Assembly: GCA_050260355.1 (NCBI GenBank)
Contig: JBLNBZ010000016.1
Span: 1-42,069 of the forward strand
Direction of reading: 5' to 3'
DNA: 42,069 nt
Origin: CADEFX01 sp050260355
GTDB lineage: Bacteria; Pseudomonadota; Alphaproteobacteria; Rhizobiales; Hyphomicrobiaceae
Below the pieces are notes generated by a model. It was not told the origin of the DNA, searched no databases, and saw nothing but the letters and a program-made list of their open reading frames with translations. Position numbers and translations under genes: made by a program. Positions 13,997-22,086 of this stretch are shown here, piece by piece. Every line of letters starts with the position of its first letter. The first letter of the stretch is position 1.

Positions 13997-16900
13997 TTAG
14001 TTCCTGCCAAACCGGCCCAGGCTGTCGCTGGGTCCATCCGAGAGGGCGCCGGCCGAGCGGGCGGCAAAGTCGCCGCCGCGGCTGGCCGACAGTAGCGAGG
14101 AGGCGGCGTTCGCGATGATGCTGGCGACGTAGTTGAGCGCGTTGACGATGTTGGCGCCGGCGCCCTGCACGCCGCCGGCAACGTCGTCGCCCGCTTTCAG
14201 GAGTGGCCCGGCAACGGCATTGGGCGACAGCACATCGGGCTTGTAGCTGTCGCGGTAAGCGCTCATCATGTATTTGTCGAGCGCCTCTCCGAAGGGGCCC
14301 GTGCCAACGCCGCGGCCGGTGAGATCTCCGGTATCGCCGCTGCTTCTGGCCCAGGCGCCGAAGCCCAGAGCGCCGGCGAGCGCCAGCGCAAGAGGTAGCG
14401 GCAGGCCCATGCCAACGAGGCGGCCGACGATGGCCCCGCGCGAGGCCCAGCCCGCCGCGGCACCGGCGCCCGCCCACTTGCCGATTGTGCCGAGCCTGCT
14501 GAGAAGGCCTGCCCTCTCGCCTCTACCAAAGATCAGACCCCAGACCGCCCCCAGGCCAGTCACCATGAGCAAAAGATCCACGACACCCGCGAGAACTTTA
14601 CGCAGCCCGTTGAATGATGCGGTCGCAATGCCGATGGCGATCGACCATTTGAGGAGCTCGCCGCCCCAGCCCGTCAGAAAATCGGTGAGATCGGGGTGAG
14701 CCACCTTGAAACGCTGGATGGCGTTGCTCAGAGCTTCAATCGCGTCGGCAACTTGTTGCAGACCATAAGCAACCCATCCACCAAGAATTGTGCCCCATTC
14801 CTTGTAGCGATCAATGCGCGCCTGTAGCTCGGCTTCGGTCTCTATGCCGAACAGAGTCGTCCACAACTCGTTGAATCGCTCCTTGAGGTTGGCCCACGGA
14901 CCCGCCACCTCCGCGGCGAACCGATCGTAGATGCCGGCGAACAGATCCCTGGTCCCCTCCCAGCCGAACATATACCAACTCAACCCGAGCCCCCCGAGAG
15001 CAAACCCCAAGCCCCGCGCGAGAGCGGCACCCAGCGCCTGCGCCCACTTCGACTCCATCAGCGTCTCGAGCAGCGGCGCCAGCACGATGTTGAACATGGT
15101 GGCCAGCACGTTGAGGGCCGCCAGCAGTGTGCCGATGACGAACAGCACCGAGCGCGCCGCCGCCAGGATCAGCAGAAAGCCGGCGATGCCGTGCGTGCCA
15201 ACCGCCCAGGTCGCAAAGACGCCGGCGCCGACGCCCAGCGTCTTCAGCCAGGCCATGAAGCCGTTCTTCCAGCCCTCCTGAAAGGTGAGCTGCCGGCGGT
15301 ATTTCTCCCACCATTCCTCCAGCGACTTGAACGCCGGCACGGACTCGCGCACCGAGCCGAACAGGCCGAGGAAGCTTTCCTTGGCGGCCTGACCCGAGAT
15401 CGCGCTGCCTTGGCCCGTGAACAGAAAACGCAGCGCCTCGTAGCTGTTGACGGCGAGCTGGCGAAGCTGCTCGCCCAGCATGCGCGCCGCATCGGCCGTC
15501 ATACCGAACCAGTCGCGCAACTTGGGCAGTGCAACATCGGTGAGCCAGCTCACGGTGCCGGGCATCATGGTCTGAAGGCGCGACCCGAAGCCGCCGAGCA
15601 AGTCGTTCGCGCGCGGCGCGATCTTGTCCCAGTGCGACCACAGCAGAAGTCCGCCGACTCCGAGTAGACCGAGCTTGGCGAGTGGCCCCAGCGCGCTGCC
15701 GAAGACGCCGAGCAGCGGCACCAAGCCCGGAATGATGCGCATTAGACCGATGCCAGCCATGCCGGCGCGCGCAAAAACGAATTGCAGACCGGACACGGCA
15801 AAGCGCATCAATACCAACCCAGCCACTGCCGTCATGACGTAGGACGCACCGGTCGCAAGTGCATTCACCAAATTCGGGTTTGCGATGCCCAGATCCTCCA
15901 ACTTCAAGGCCCAGCTGCCTATGAGATCGAAGAAGCTGGTCATCGGCCCCATCAGACCGCCGGTCGTAAACATGCGGACCAGGCGCTCGAGGGTGAATGT
16001 CAGGCGCCGGAATTTTATGGTCAGCGTTTCGACCGCTGAGCCGAAATCCCTATCGATGGTGCCACGTGCATCGCGGATCTGTTTTCGATATCGGTTCCAG
16101 TAAACCTCTGGGTTCGAGTCGGGCGACAGCTTGCCCGAGCGCACGTCGGCATTGCGACGATCGATGTATTCTTGATATTTACTCGTCAGGATGAACATGC
16201 CCTGCATGGCCTGACGGTCGTTCCACAACTTACCAATAATGAGATTGCTGCCCATCGCCTGCGCCAATACTGACGACAGGCGCATCTGGGCAAGCCACGG
16301 ATCAACGCCAGCACGCGTCTGCGCCTCGATATATTTGAAGAAGTCGAATTGCTTGCCCCCTTTCTTATCCTCCTTTACGAAGTCGAGATAATTGATGCCA
16401 TACGCAGCCAGCCCGGCAAAATCCGCGAGCTTGGCATGCTTGGCGAAATGTTCCGCAGTCTCGTTGATGAATGTTTTCTGAATGACGTTGGCGAGATTGT
16501 TGGCAGCCTCGTCGGGATCGGCAGCGCCCTTCAGGGCGATCTGCATATAGCCAACGGTGTTGCCCAGCAGATCAAGAGCCTCCTCATTTTTGAATCGCTC
16601 GTAGAGGCCCGGTGAATGAATGCGCTGCAGTTCCTTCCAGCGCGTCTGCATGAGACCGCCAAGGGGCGCACCTAGACGCGGTAGCCAGCGCGCCTGATCC
16701 GCAATCTCAACGCCGCCGATCTTGCCGCCCTTGTGCATAATATCGTAGGCCAGCGCGGCCGACTCGGGGCTAATGCCGAAATTTTCCAGGAATGCATAGC
16801 CGGCTTTGGCCAGATCATTGAAATCGGCGCCGGAGGCGGTCGCCGTACGGCCCGCGGCGCGGATCAATCCGATGGCTTGACCAACATCCTTGAGCACACT

Positions 16901-17452
16901 GCCTTCGCCGACGCCACGCGCCACCATGGTGGTGAGCGCCTGCAGCACCGAATTCGAGCTCTGCACGGACTCGCGCCCGATCTGATCGACGAGCTTCGTA
17001 TTGGTGGCCATGTACTCGTCGAGCAGGCGCTTGCCCTCGGAGGTCAGACCGTCGATCGTGCCTTTGTTGCCCTTGCGAAACAGCTCGGGCAGAGCTTTGC
17101 CCGCCTTCTGGTAAGCCTCTTCAACTTTGTCTTGCCACTCGTCGACTTGCAGCAAGCGCAGCATATTGAGCTGGAAGTCGGCGGCATTCTTCACCGGCGC
17201 CGACAGTGTGAAGGCGCCCGCTGCCACAGCCAGAGCCTTGCCGCGCAGCGAGGCCAGGCGCGCTGAGGCGCGCTCCGCGCTCTGCGCCAGCCGATCATAG
17301 CTCTGCGACAGGCGCTGGATGGAGGCCGTGTCAGAGCCGGTCGCCACCGACTTGACGGCATTCTTCAACCGCCCGAGCGCCTCGGCAGCCTTGTTGGCCG
17401 GCGCCGTCAGCGCATCGAGCATGCGCAGATGTACGGAGACGTCGAGGGCCAT
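13997..17452 (-). CDS. Phage tail tape measure protein (P2 gpT-like)
   Basis: A 1151-residue protein, the largest in the window. It sets tail length and fills the tail lumen. The N-terminus (MALDVSVHLRMLDALTAPANKAAEALGRLKNAVK) and the following helical stretch resemble other tape measure proteins, with an Ala-rich hydrophobic stretch near 200-240 and around 370-430. Long hydrophobic segments in the middle (near 500-590 and 700-780) are typical of tape measures that later enter the host membrane. It lies between E/E' and U as in P2. Length would imply a tail of roughly 170 nm if the usual proportion of about 0.15 nm per residue holds. Confidence 0.92.
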   Translation of the reverse strand: MALDVSVHLRMLDALTAPANKAAEALGRLKNAVKSVATGSDTASIQRLSQSYDRLAQSAERASARLASLRGKALAVAAGAFTLSAPVKNAADFQLNMLRLLQVDEWQDKVEEAYQKAGKALPELFRKGNKGTIDGLTSEGKRLLDEYMATNTKLVDQIGRESVQSSNSVLQALTTMVARGVGEGSVLKDVGQAIGLIRAAGRTATASGADFNDLAKAGYAFLENFGISPESAALAYDIMHKGGKIGGVEIADQARWLPRLGAPLGGLMQTRWKELQRIHSPGLYERFKNEEALDLLGNTVGYMQIALKGAADPDEAANNLANVIQKTFINETAEHFAKHAKLADFAGLAAYGINYLDFVKEDKKGGKQFDFFKYIEAQTRAGVDPWLAQMRLSSVLAQAMGSNLIIGKLWNDRQAMQGMFILTSKYQEYIDRRNADVRSGKLSPDSNPEVYWNRYRKQIRDARGTIDRDFGSAVETLTIKFRRLTFTLERLVRMFTTGGLMGPMTSFFDLIGSWALKLEDLGIANPNLVNALATGASYVMTAVAGLVLMRFAVSGLQFVFARAGMAGIGLMRIIPGLVPLLGVFGSALGPLAKLGLLGVGGLLLWSHWDKIAPRANDLLGGFGSRLQTMMPGTVSWLTDVALPKLRDWFGMTADAARMLGEQLRQLAVNSYEALRFLFTGQGSAISGQAAKESFLGLFGSVRESVPAFKSLEEWWEKYRRQLTFQEGWKNGFMAWLKTLGVGAGVFATWAVGTHGIAGFLLILAAARSVLFVIGTLLAALNVLATMFNIVLAPLLETLMESKWAQALGAALARGLGFALGGLGLSWYMFGWEGTRDLFAGIYDRFAAEVAGPWANLKERFNELWTTLFGIETEAELQARIDRYKEWGTILGGWVAYGLQQVADAIEALSNAIQRFKVAHPDLTDFLTGWGGELLKWSIAIGIATASFNGLRKVLAGVVDLLLMVTGLGAVWGLIFGRGERAGLLSRLGTIGKWAGAGAAAGWASRGAIVGRLVGMGLPLPLALALAGALGFGAWARSSGDTGDLTGRGVGTGPFGEALDKYMMSAYRDSYKPDVLSPNAVAGPLLKAGDDVAGGVQGAGANIVNALNYVASIIANAASSLLSASRGGDFAARSAGALSDGPSDSLGRFGRN

Positions 17453-17522
17453 GGCGGTGTGGCGCTATTGAAAGTTTGAGGACGGTTGTTAGAGTGCTCG
17501 GGTCACGGGCAAGGAGGGCGAC

Positions 17523-17732
17523 GTGTCGCGACGACGCATCAAGATTTTCTACTGGAACCGATCGGCGGCCATCGCGCAGGGAATATTCAAGGCGCTATAT
17601 GATGGCGGCGGCCCACGTCGCGCGCCGAAAGAAGAGCCCGCGGCGCTGCCAAACGACCGCAGCGCCACTTTCATAACCGCTATCATTCTGGCTCTGTTCA
17701 TCGGTTGGTGTTTATTCAACCGCGCACCATGA
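17523..17732 (+). CDS. Small membrane protein on the opposite strand
   Basis: A 69-residue frame starting with GTG 17523 and preceded by an excellent ribosome site AAGGAGG (17511-17517, 5-nt gap). The N-terminus is basic, and a single hydrophobic segment (TFITAIILALFIGWCLF) lies near the C-terminus. It is the only convincing rightward gene inside the leftward structural block, in the 318-bp gap between the tape measure start and the lipoprotein gene. This makes it a moron-like candidate. The rest of the gap shows nothing. Confidence 0.6.
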   Translation: MSRRRIKIFYWNRSAAIAQGIFKALYDGGGPRRAPKEEPAALPNDRSATFITAIILALFIGWCLFNRAP

Positions 17733-17770
17733 ACGGAGCAGATACGCGATCTGCCGCCGCGCGCCGCGTA

Positions 17771-17989
17771 TTAAGGAGCAAGCCTTAATGGCAGAGAATC
17801 TGCCATTTCACGCGTGCCCGGTGCCCACGGCTTGATGCTCGTCGGCTTTGCCGGCAGAGCTGCCTTCTCGAGCAGACGATCGACGTCGTCGGGGGCGCGC
17901 GTGCAACCCGGCAGGGCAATCAGCGGCAGCGCCAGAACAGCAATCAGCGCCAGCACGCCAAAGAGGTAGACCCGAGCCTCATACGACAT
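17771..17989 (-). CDS. Small lipoprotein
   Basis: A 72-residue protein with an N-terminal hydrophobic segment (7-27) followed by a lipobox-like LPGC, Cys at 29. The mature part is short and charged. GGAGG (inside the end of the E' frame) lies 10 nt before ATG 17989, so it is probably coupled to the frameshift product. P2 has no gene here between E' and T; a role in host envelope modification or superinfection exclusion is only speculation. Confidence 0.6.
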   Translation of the reverse strand: MSYEARVYLFGVLALIAVLALPLIALPGCTRAPDDVDRLLEKAALPAKPTSIKPWAPGTREMADSLPLRLAP

Positions 17990-17995
17990 GACACG

Positions 17996-18783
17996 TCAAG
18001 CCTCCGCAAAGTCCGAGCGCAGAGAGGACATGCCTCCCTGCACCTTCTGTTTCTCCTGCTCGAACTGCTCGCTCTCGCGGCGCGCCCGCCGCAACGCCTC
18101 CTCGTGCCAGTAGACGAGTCGCTCCCAGCTCCAGTCGGCCCAGTCGTTGGGCGACCAGCGGAAGCGATCGGCCAGATCGCCGCCGATCACGCCGAGCCAG
18201 GCTGGAGTCTGTCCCGAAGGGCCTGGGGGAAAAAATCCGCAAGCTCCGCCACCAGCGCCAGGCCGTCGACGAAGTCGAGCTCCAGCATGAAGTCGAGCGG
18301 CACGCCGGCGCAGGCCGCAATCATCGCCGAGTTCGCCGACAGCTTCTTGCTCGTCACCAGATCGTGCGCCAGGCATTCCTCCACCTTGCACCATTTCGGG
18401 CGGCGCAGCACGAGCTGGGTGTGCTCGCGGCCGGCGCCGTCGATCACCGGCACCTCGAGCGTGTAGAGCTTCTCGCGCAGCAGCGCAGCGCCACTTGCCG
18501 CAGCCATCGCCGCCGGCGAGACCCCCATGTCGTCACCAGCCTCCTCGTCGGCAAAGTCGTCCCGTGGGCGCGCCATCGCCTCGCGCAGCGTCGGCTGCGC
18601 CTCGGCGCGGCGCTGGGCATGCGACTTGAGCGGCGCATCGACACCCGGTGCGCGCTGCGGCACCGGACGCCCCGTGCGCGTCTTGGGGGCAAAGGATTGG
18701 GCTGAAGTCGCGCGCGCCAGCGCTTCAACGTCCTGCGCAGTGCGCACGTAGCCGCCAGGCGGCGGCGCCGTCTCGTCAGTCAT
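17996..18783 (-). CDS. Tail assembly chaperone, extended E-E' frameshift product
   Basis: A -1 ribosomal frameshift at T TTT TTC (18235-18229) would join the first 185 codons of E to a 77-residue extension. That extension starts PPGPSGQTPAWLGVIGG and continues through RFRWSPNDWADWSWERLVYW to the stop at 17996. Total length is 262 residues. The layout between tail tube and tape measure matches P2 E/E' and lambda G/GT, where the minor fusion wraps the tape measure during tail assembly. The extension has clear protein-like composition, so it is not a shadow frame. Confidence 0.8.
18187..18783 (-). CDS. Phage tail assembly chaperone E (P2 gpE / Mu gp41-like)
   Basis: The 0-frame product has 198 residues. 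The C-terminal half (LEVPVIDGAGREHTQLVLRRPKWCKVEECLAHDLVTSKKLSANSAMIAACAGVPLDFMLELDFVDGLALVAELADFF) resembles the P2 gpE/Mu gp41 family. The first 90 residues are Pro/Ala/Arg-rich and low-complexity, longer than in P2 E (91). AAAGGA lies 8 nt before ATG 18783. It is the major form; the frameshifted E-E' product is listed separately. Confidence 0.85.
   Translation of the reverse strand: MTDETAPPPGGYVRTAQDVEALARATSAQSFAPKTRTGRPVPQRAPGVDAPLKSHAQRRAEAQPTLREAMARPRDDFADEEAGDDMGVSPAAMAAASGAALLREKLYTLEVPVIDGAGREHTQLVLRRPKWCKVEECLAHDLVTSKKLSANSAMIAACAGVPLDFMLELDFVDGLALVAELADFFPQALRDRLQPGSA
18229..18235 (-). promoter_or_regulatory. -1 programmed frameshift slippery site T TTT TTC
   Basis: In leftward mRNA the heptamer TTTTTTC is phased GA[T TTT TTC] in the E frame, the canonical X XXY YYZ pattern. 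P2 E uses the near-identical T TTT TTG. A 6-bp stem CCAGGC/GCCTGG (18226-18221 with 18202-18197), plus a small CC-UUCG-GG hairpin inside it, starts 2 nt downstream and could stimulate slipping. Slipping joins the E frame to the E' frame. Confidence 0.8.
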
Positions 18784-18815
18784 CGGCGATGTCCTTTGAG
18801 GTTCTAGGGAATAAG

Positions 18816-18855
18816 GCGGCCGGCCCCAGCCTCTGCAGGGTGGGTTGCCGGCCGC
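18816..18855. other. Hairpin between tube and chaperone genes
   Basis: Perfect 9-bp arms GCGGCCGGC (18816-18824) and GCCGGCCGC (18847-18855) with a 22-nt loop lie between the tube stop (18906) and the E start (18783). No T-tract follows in either direction, so it may attenuate or process the transcript. That would lower E and tape measure expression relative to tube. Confidence 0.5.
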
Positions 18856-18905
18856 GTCCGAACGCGGCTGCTACGCGTGGTGCCGGGAGAAACTCGATCT
18901 ACGAA

Positions 18906-19433
18906 TTATTGCGTGGCCGTGGTCAGGCCGAGCGACAGGCGAGCCGAGCTCATCATGTCGACGCCGTCGATCGTGCGGTGGAAGTTGAGCGGATCGAACA
19001 GCAGCACGCGCCGCTCGTTGTGGAACTCCTCATAGAAGTCCACCCAGCACTTGTAGTTGACCTCGGTCTTGGAGCCGGCCTTCCAGTTGTCGCGCGTGAC
19101 CTCACACAGCCGCACGTCCATGTTGATCTTGAGCGTGGCGACCTGACCGCCTTGACCCATCAAATGCGCGCGGAAGGTGAGCGGCGTCGACTGCGCCAGA
19201 CCATAGCGGCCGAAGCGGGCGAGCACGTCGGGATCGTAGGAGAACATCTTGAACTCGGCCTGCAGAGGGTCCATGCCGAGATCGACATAGACGCCCATGT
19301 CCATGCCGCCGCCGCGAAATTCCTCGCTCTTCATCTTGAGGTCCGGCAGCTTCACCTCGGATGCCTCGCCCATGTAGCCAACGCCGTTGAGATACACCGC
19401 GTAGTAGCGAAGGATGTTGTTGATCTGTGCCAT
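18906..19433 (-). CDS. Major tail tube protein (P2 FII-like)
   Basis: A 175-residue protein of the phage tail tube FII family, which stacks in hexameric rings inside the sheath. The N-terminus INNILRYYAVYLNGVGYMGEASEVKLPDLKMKSEEFRGGGM and the middle DPLQAEFKMFSYDPDVLARFG are typical, and the length equals P2 FII (172). It directly follows the sheath gene, in P2 order. A terminator-like hairpin ends 20 bp before its ATG. Confidence 0.94.
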   Translation of the reverse strand: MAQINNILRYYAVYLNGVGYMGEASEVKLPDLKMKSEEFRGGGMDMGVYVDLGMDPLQAEFKMFSYDPDVLARFGRYGLAQSTPLTFRAHLMGQGGQVATLKINMDVRLCEVTRDNWKAGSKTEVNYKCWVDFYEEFHNERRVLLFDPLNFHRTIDGVDMMSSARLSLGLTTATQ

Positions 19434-19453
19434 CGGCCACCCCGTTCAGTTGC

Positions 19454-19486
19454 AAAAAAAAGAGCCGCCCCGCAGTGCGGGACGGC
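19454..19486 (-). terminator. Intrinsic terminator between sheath and tube genes
   Basis: In leftward RNA GCCGUCCCGC-ACU-GCGGGGCGGC forms a 10-bp stem (19486-19464, one U-G wobble), followed by TCTTTTTTTT (19463-19454). It has all parts of an intrinsic terminator yet stands only 20 bp before the tube ATG. The tube gene would then need read-through or antitermination. Confidence 0.75.
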
Positions 19487-19517
19487 CCTTGCTCCAGCGC
19501 TCAGCTTTGCGATTGCT

Positions 19518-21539
19518 TTAGACGCTCAGCTCTCGGATTACCTCCTCGAGCAGCACCTCGTAGTAGGCGGCGTTGCGATGCGCCTGGAACGTCAGACGCT
19601 CGATCGGCGCCGGCGGCTCGAAGTCGAAGGAGATGGTGAGCTTGCCGGCCGACATCTGGTCGACCGTGTTCAGATGCCGGTCGAGCCAGGCATCGCCGCC
19701 GAGCGTGGCGCCGCGGCTTTGCAGGGAGCGCAGGTACTGGCGCACCGAGCGCACGCCGTCCTCCAAGGTCTGCGGCGTCATCGGCTTGTCGATGATCGGC
19801 ACGAAGGCCTCCGCGATCGACTCGAAGATCATGTCCGCCGTACGCCGCACCGGCAGGAAGGCATAGAGCGGATCGGATGCCGTCGAGCGCACGCCCCAGA
19901 AGCGGAAGCCGCCACTGGTCGTGCCGCTGACGCGCACGATCGGCGTGATCTTGTTGCGGTTGAGGTAGTTGCTTTCCGTGTCGGGGTTGTCGAGCTCCCA
20001 GGAGACGGGGCGCGACATGCCGCCGACCATGGGCAGCACGATGTTGGAGAACGAGTACCAGAAGCCCTTGTCGTTATCGACCTTGGCCTGCATGGCGACG
20101 GCCAGCGGCGATGGCGGCCGCGCCACGTACTGCGACAGCTGCGTGTTCCACACCAAGGGATAGGGATCGAGCACGCACACGCGGTCCGATCCGAAGTCGC
20201 CGGCGTAGGCCACCGCCGCCACGTCCGTGGTGTTGGGGCCGTCGATGAAGGCGACGCCCTTCAAGCGGATGGCGCAGGCCTCGAGTGCCTTGGCCACCGG
20301 ATTGGCGGTGAGTCCCGGCGTCGCCGTCAGCGTCGCGCCGTAGCCGATGCCGGTGTTGCTGACGCGCACCGTGAACTTGTCGCCAATCGCGAAGTCGGGC
20401 GTGCCATCGGCAATGGTGAATTTGATCTGCGTCGTGTAGGGCGTGCCGACGGTGGCGTCGGCCAGCGTCACGCCGGCGGGGTCCTTCACCTCGAAGACGC
20501 CGCCGCCCGCCGACGTCGATTTGCAGACGAGAGTGTAGTCCCCGAGTTGCACGCCCGGACCCCAGGCCGGCGTCGCCAGCGTGAGGACGCCCTTGCCGAC
20601 GTTGGTGGGCTCCGCCCAGTGGCGCACGAAGGTCGGATCGAAGGTGACGGTGACGGTGAACTTGTCGCCGACCGCGAAGTCGGCCGAGCCGTCGGCAATG
20701 GTGAGCTTGATGCCCTGATTGTAGGCGGTGCCCACGGTCAGGTTCGGCAGGGCGTTGCCGGCGGGATCGGTTACCGTGAAGGTGCCGGTGGCGCCGGCCA
20801 CCGTGCACACCAGCTCGTACTTGCCCGGCCTGATGCCGGGGCCGTAGGCCGGCGAGGCGAACGTCAGCGCGCCGTCGCCCTGATTGGAGGCGCCGGGCGT
20901 CGACGTCAGCACCGGCGTTGCGCTCTCCACGAGCACGTCCGGAGCCGAGGCGTAGCCGTGGCCGGGCACCGTGACGATGACCGACTGCAGGACGCCGGCG
21001 ATGACCACCGGCTGGGCCATGGCGCCAAAGCCGCCGCCACCGGAGATATAGAGGTTGGGCAGGATCGCGCTCGAGTAGCCGTTGCCGCCGGTGTTGACCG
21101 TGATGGAGGCGATGCCGTTCGTCGGACGCGTCTGCGTGAAGCCCGGCGCGCACAGCAGGCGCGGCTTGACCTTGACCTTGCTGTTGGCGGCGAGCAGAGC
21201 CCAGATGCCCGTCTTGGTGATCGGATCGCCGATGACGTTGGAGAGCGTCTCGTTGGCGGTGGCGCCTTCCGCCACGCGCACCACGACGATGGTGGCACCG
21301 GTGATCGTGTACATATCGGAGATGGCATCGCGCAGTGTGCCGGCCGCGCCGAGCAGCCCCGCCTTGCGCTGATCGCCGATCAAGAGCACCGGCTCGTTGA
21401 GGGGGAAGACATCGGTGTCGGCATCGGGCGCCGTGCCGACGATGCCGATGACCGAGGCCTTCACCGTCTGGATGGGACGGATGCCATCCGTGACCTCGAT
21501 CACCTCGATGCCATGCAGATATTGCTCGACTGCGGCCAT
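19518..21539 (-). CDS. Tail sheath protein (P2 FI-like) with large inserted domains
   Basis: A 673-residue contractile sheath subunit. The N-terminal part (YLHGIEVIEVTDGIRPIQTVKASVIGIVGTAPDAD, GATIVVVRV) and the C-terminal part from about residue 410 (NPVAKALEACAIRLKGVAFIDGPNTTD, KITPIVRVSGTTSGGFRFWGVRS, the long ASDPLYAFLPVRRTADMI region, and the C-terminal FQAHRNAAYYEVLLEEVIREL) match phage sheaths of about 390 residues. Residues 138-409 are additional and contain a GGxGY-type strand module and two tandem beta modules. AGGAG precedes ATG 21539. The insert should lie on the outer surface if contraction is to remain possible. Confidence 0.93.
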   Translation of the reverse strand: MAAVEQYLHGIEVIEVTDGIRPIQTVKASVIGIVGTAPDADTDVFPLNEPVLLIGDQRKAGLLGAAGTLRDAISDMYTITGATIVVVRVAEGATANETLSNVIGDPITKTGIWALLAANSKVKVKPRLLCAPGFTQTRPTNGIASITVNTGGNGYSSAILPNLYISGGGGFGAMAQPVVIAGVLQSVIVTVPGHGYASAPDVLVESATPVLTSTPGASNQGDGALTFASPAYGPGIRPGKYELVCTVAGATGTFTVTDPAGNALPNLTVGTAYNQGIKLTIADGSADFAVGDKFTVTVTFDPTFVRHWAEPTNVGKGVLTLATPAWGPGVQLGDYTLVCKSTSAGGGVFEVKDPAGVTLADATVGTPYTTQIKFTIADGTPDFAIGDKFTVRVSNTGIGYGATLTATPGLTANPVAKALEACAIRLKGVAFIDGPNTTDVAAVAYAGDFGSDRVCVLDPYPLVWNTQLSQYVARPPSPLAVAMQAKVDNDKGFWYSFSNIVLPMVGGMSRPVSWELDNPDTESNYLNRNKITPIVRVSGTTSGGFRFWGVRSTASDPLYAFLPVRRTADMIFESIAEAFVPIIDKPMTPQTLEDGVRSVRQYLRSLQSRGATLGGDAWLDRHLNTVDQMSAGKLTISFDFEPPAPIERLTFQAHRNAAYYEVLLEEVIRELSV
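20313..21128 (-). repeat. Inserted module in the sheath gene with two tandem repeats
   Basis: This codes for sheath residues 138-409. First comes a GGNGY...GGGGFGAMA...GHGYASAP segment (about 146-205). Next are repeat A (221-298) and repeat B (315-393). The two repeats share GPG-x3-GxYxLVC, F-x-V-x-DPAG, TVGT-x-Y, TIADG-x2-DFA-x-GDKFTV. By eye more than half of about 79 aligned residues are identical. Similar modules occur on phage head decoration proteins. The flanking sheath sequence resumes normally. Confidence 0.8.
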
Positions 21540-21558
21540 GGCCTTGTCTCTCCTGGCG

Positions 21559-21592
21559 AAAAAGAAAAAGGCCGCCTCTGGTCGAGACGGCC
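21559..21592 (-). terminator. Intrinsic terminator just upstream of the sheath gene
   Basis: Leftward RNA GGCCGUCUC-GACCA-GAGGCGGCC (21592-21570, 9 bp with one U-G wobble) runs straight into TTTTTCTTTTT (21569-21559). Only 19 bp remain before the sheath ATG, and these hold its ribosome site. It closes the fibre gene cluster or attenuates read-through into sheath. Confidence 0.75.
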
Positions 21593-21747
21593 CTTTGGGA
21601 GCGCGAGTGGGGTGGAGCTAGCTGGACTGGACGAGGGTTAGGAGGTGCCGGTTGCGGCGGCGCCGGCATCTTGTGGTGCAAACGATTGAGTCGGGGAGGA
21701 CGTGGCCTCCCGGGGGCCGACGGCAAGCCAGCGGCGTTGGATTTGGA

Positions 21748-22086
21748 TCAGGCAGCGTCTTTGGCGTCGGGCGCGGTTGGCGCGCCTCGCGTCTCGGCTG
21801 TCTCCTTGAGCGCGGCGATCTCCCGCTCGAGGGATTCGATGCGCAGCTTGGCGGCGGCGAGCTCGTTGATGTTGGCGTCGAAGGCGCGGCGCAGCACGGC
21901 CAGCGCCGCCGTGATGTCGGCAAGGCGGTCGTGGGCCTCGTTGCGCTGCCGGCGCACGTGCGCCAGACACTCCGTAAGGTGGGCGGTCTTGAGGCCGGCC
22001 GTGAGATCGGCGCCAGTCTGAGCGTCGACAGGAGAAGCGTGTGGCTGCATCAGCGCGGCGATGTCCTTGTGCTGGCCGTTGATCAT
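21748..22086 (-). CDS. Hypothetical phage protein with coiled coil, downstream of fibre gene
   Basis: A 112-residue protein whose residues 45-100 form a heptad-like helix (NELAAAKLRIESLEREIAALKETAE). Its ATG overlaps the stop of the 470-residue fibre gene (ATGA at 22086-22083), so it is coupled to it. The position right after a fibre gene suggests a fibre assembly chaperone or a small trimeric accessory, but the family is unrecognised. Confidence 0.7.
   Translation of the reverse strand: MINGQHKDIAALMQPHASPVDAQTGADLTAGLKTAHLTECLAHVRRQRNEAHDRLADITAALAVLRRAFDANINELAAAKLRIESLEREIAALKETAETRGAPTAPDAKDAA

Noticed and set aside
18648..21641. 997-residue rightward open frame antisense to sheath and tube
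   Set aside because: Antisense to two unmistakable tail genes and of typical GC-shadow composition.
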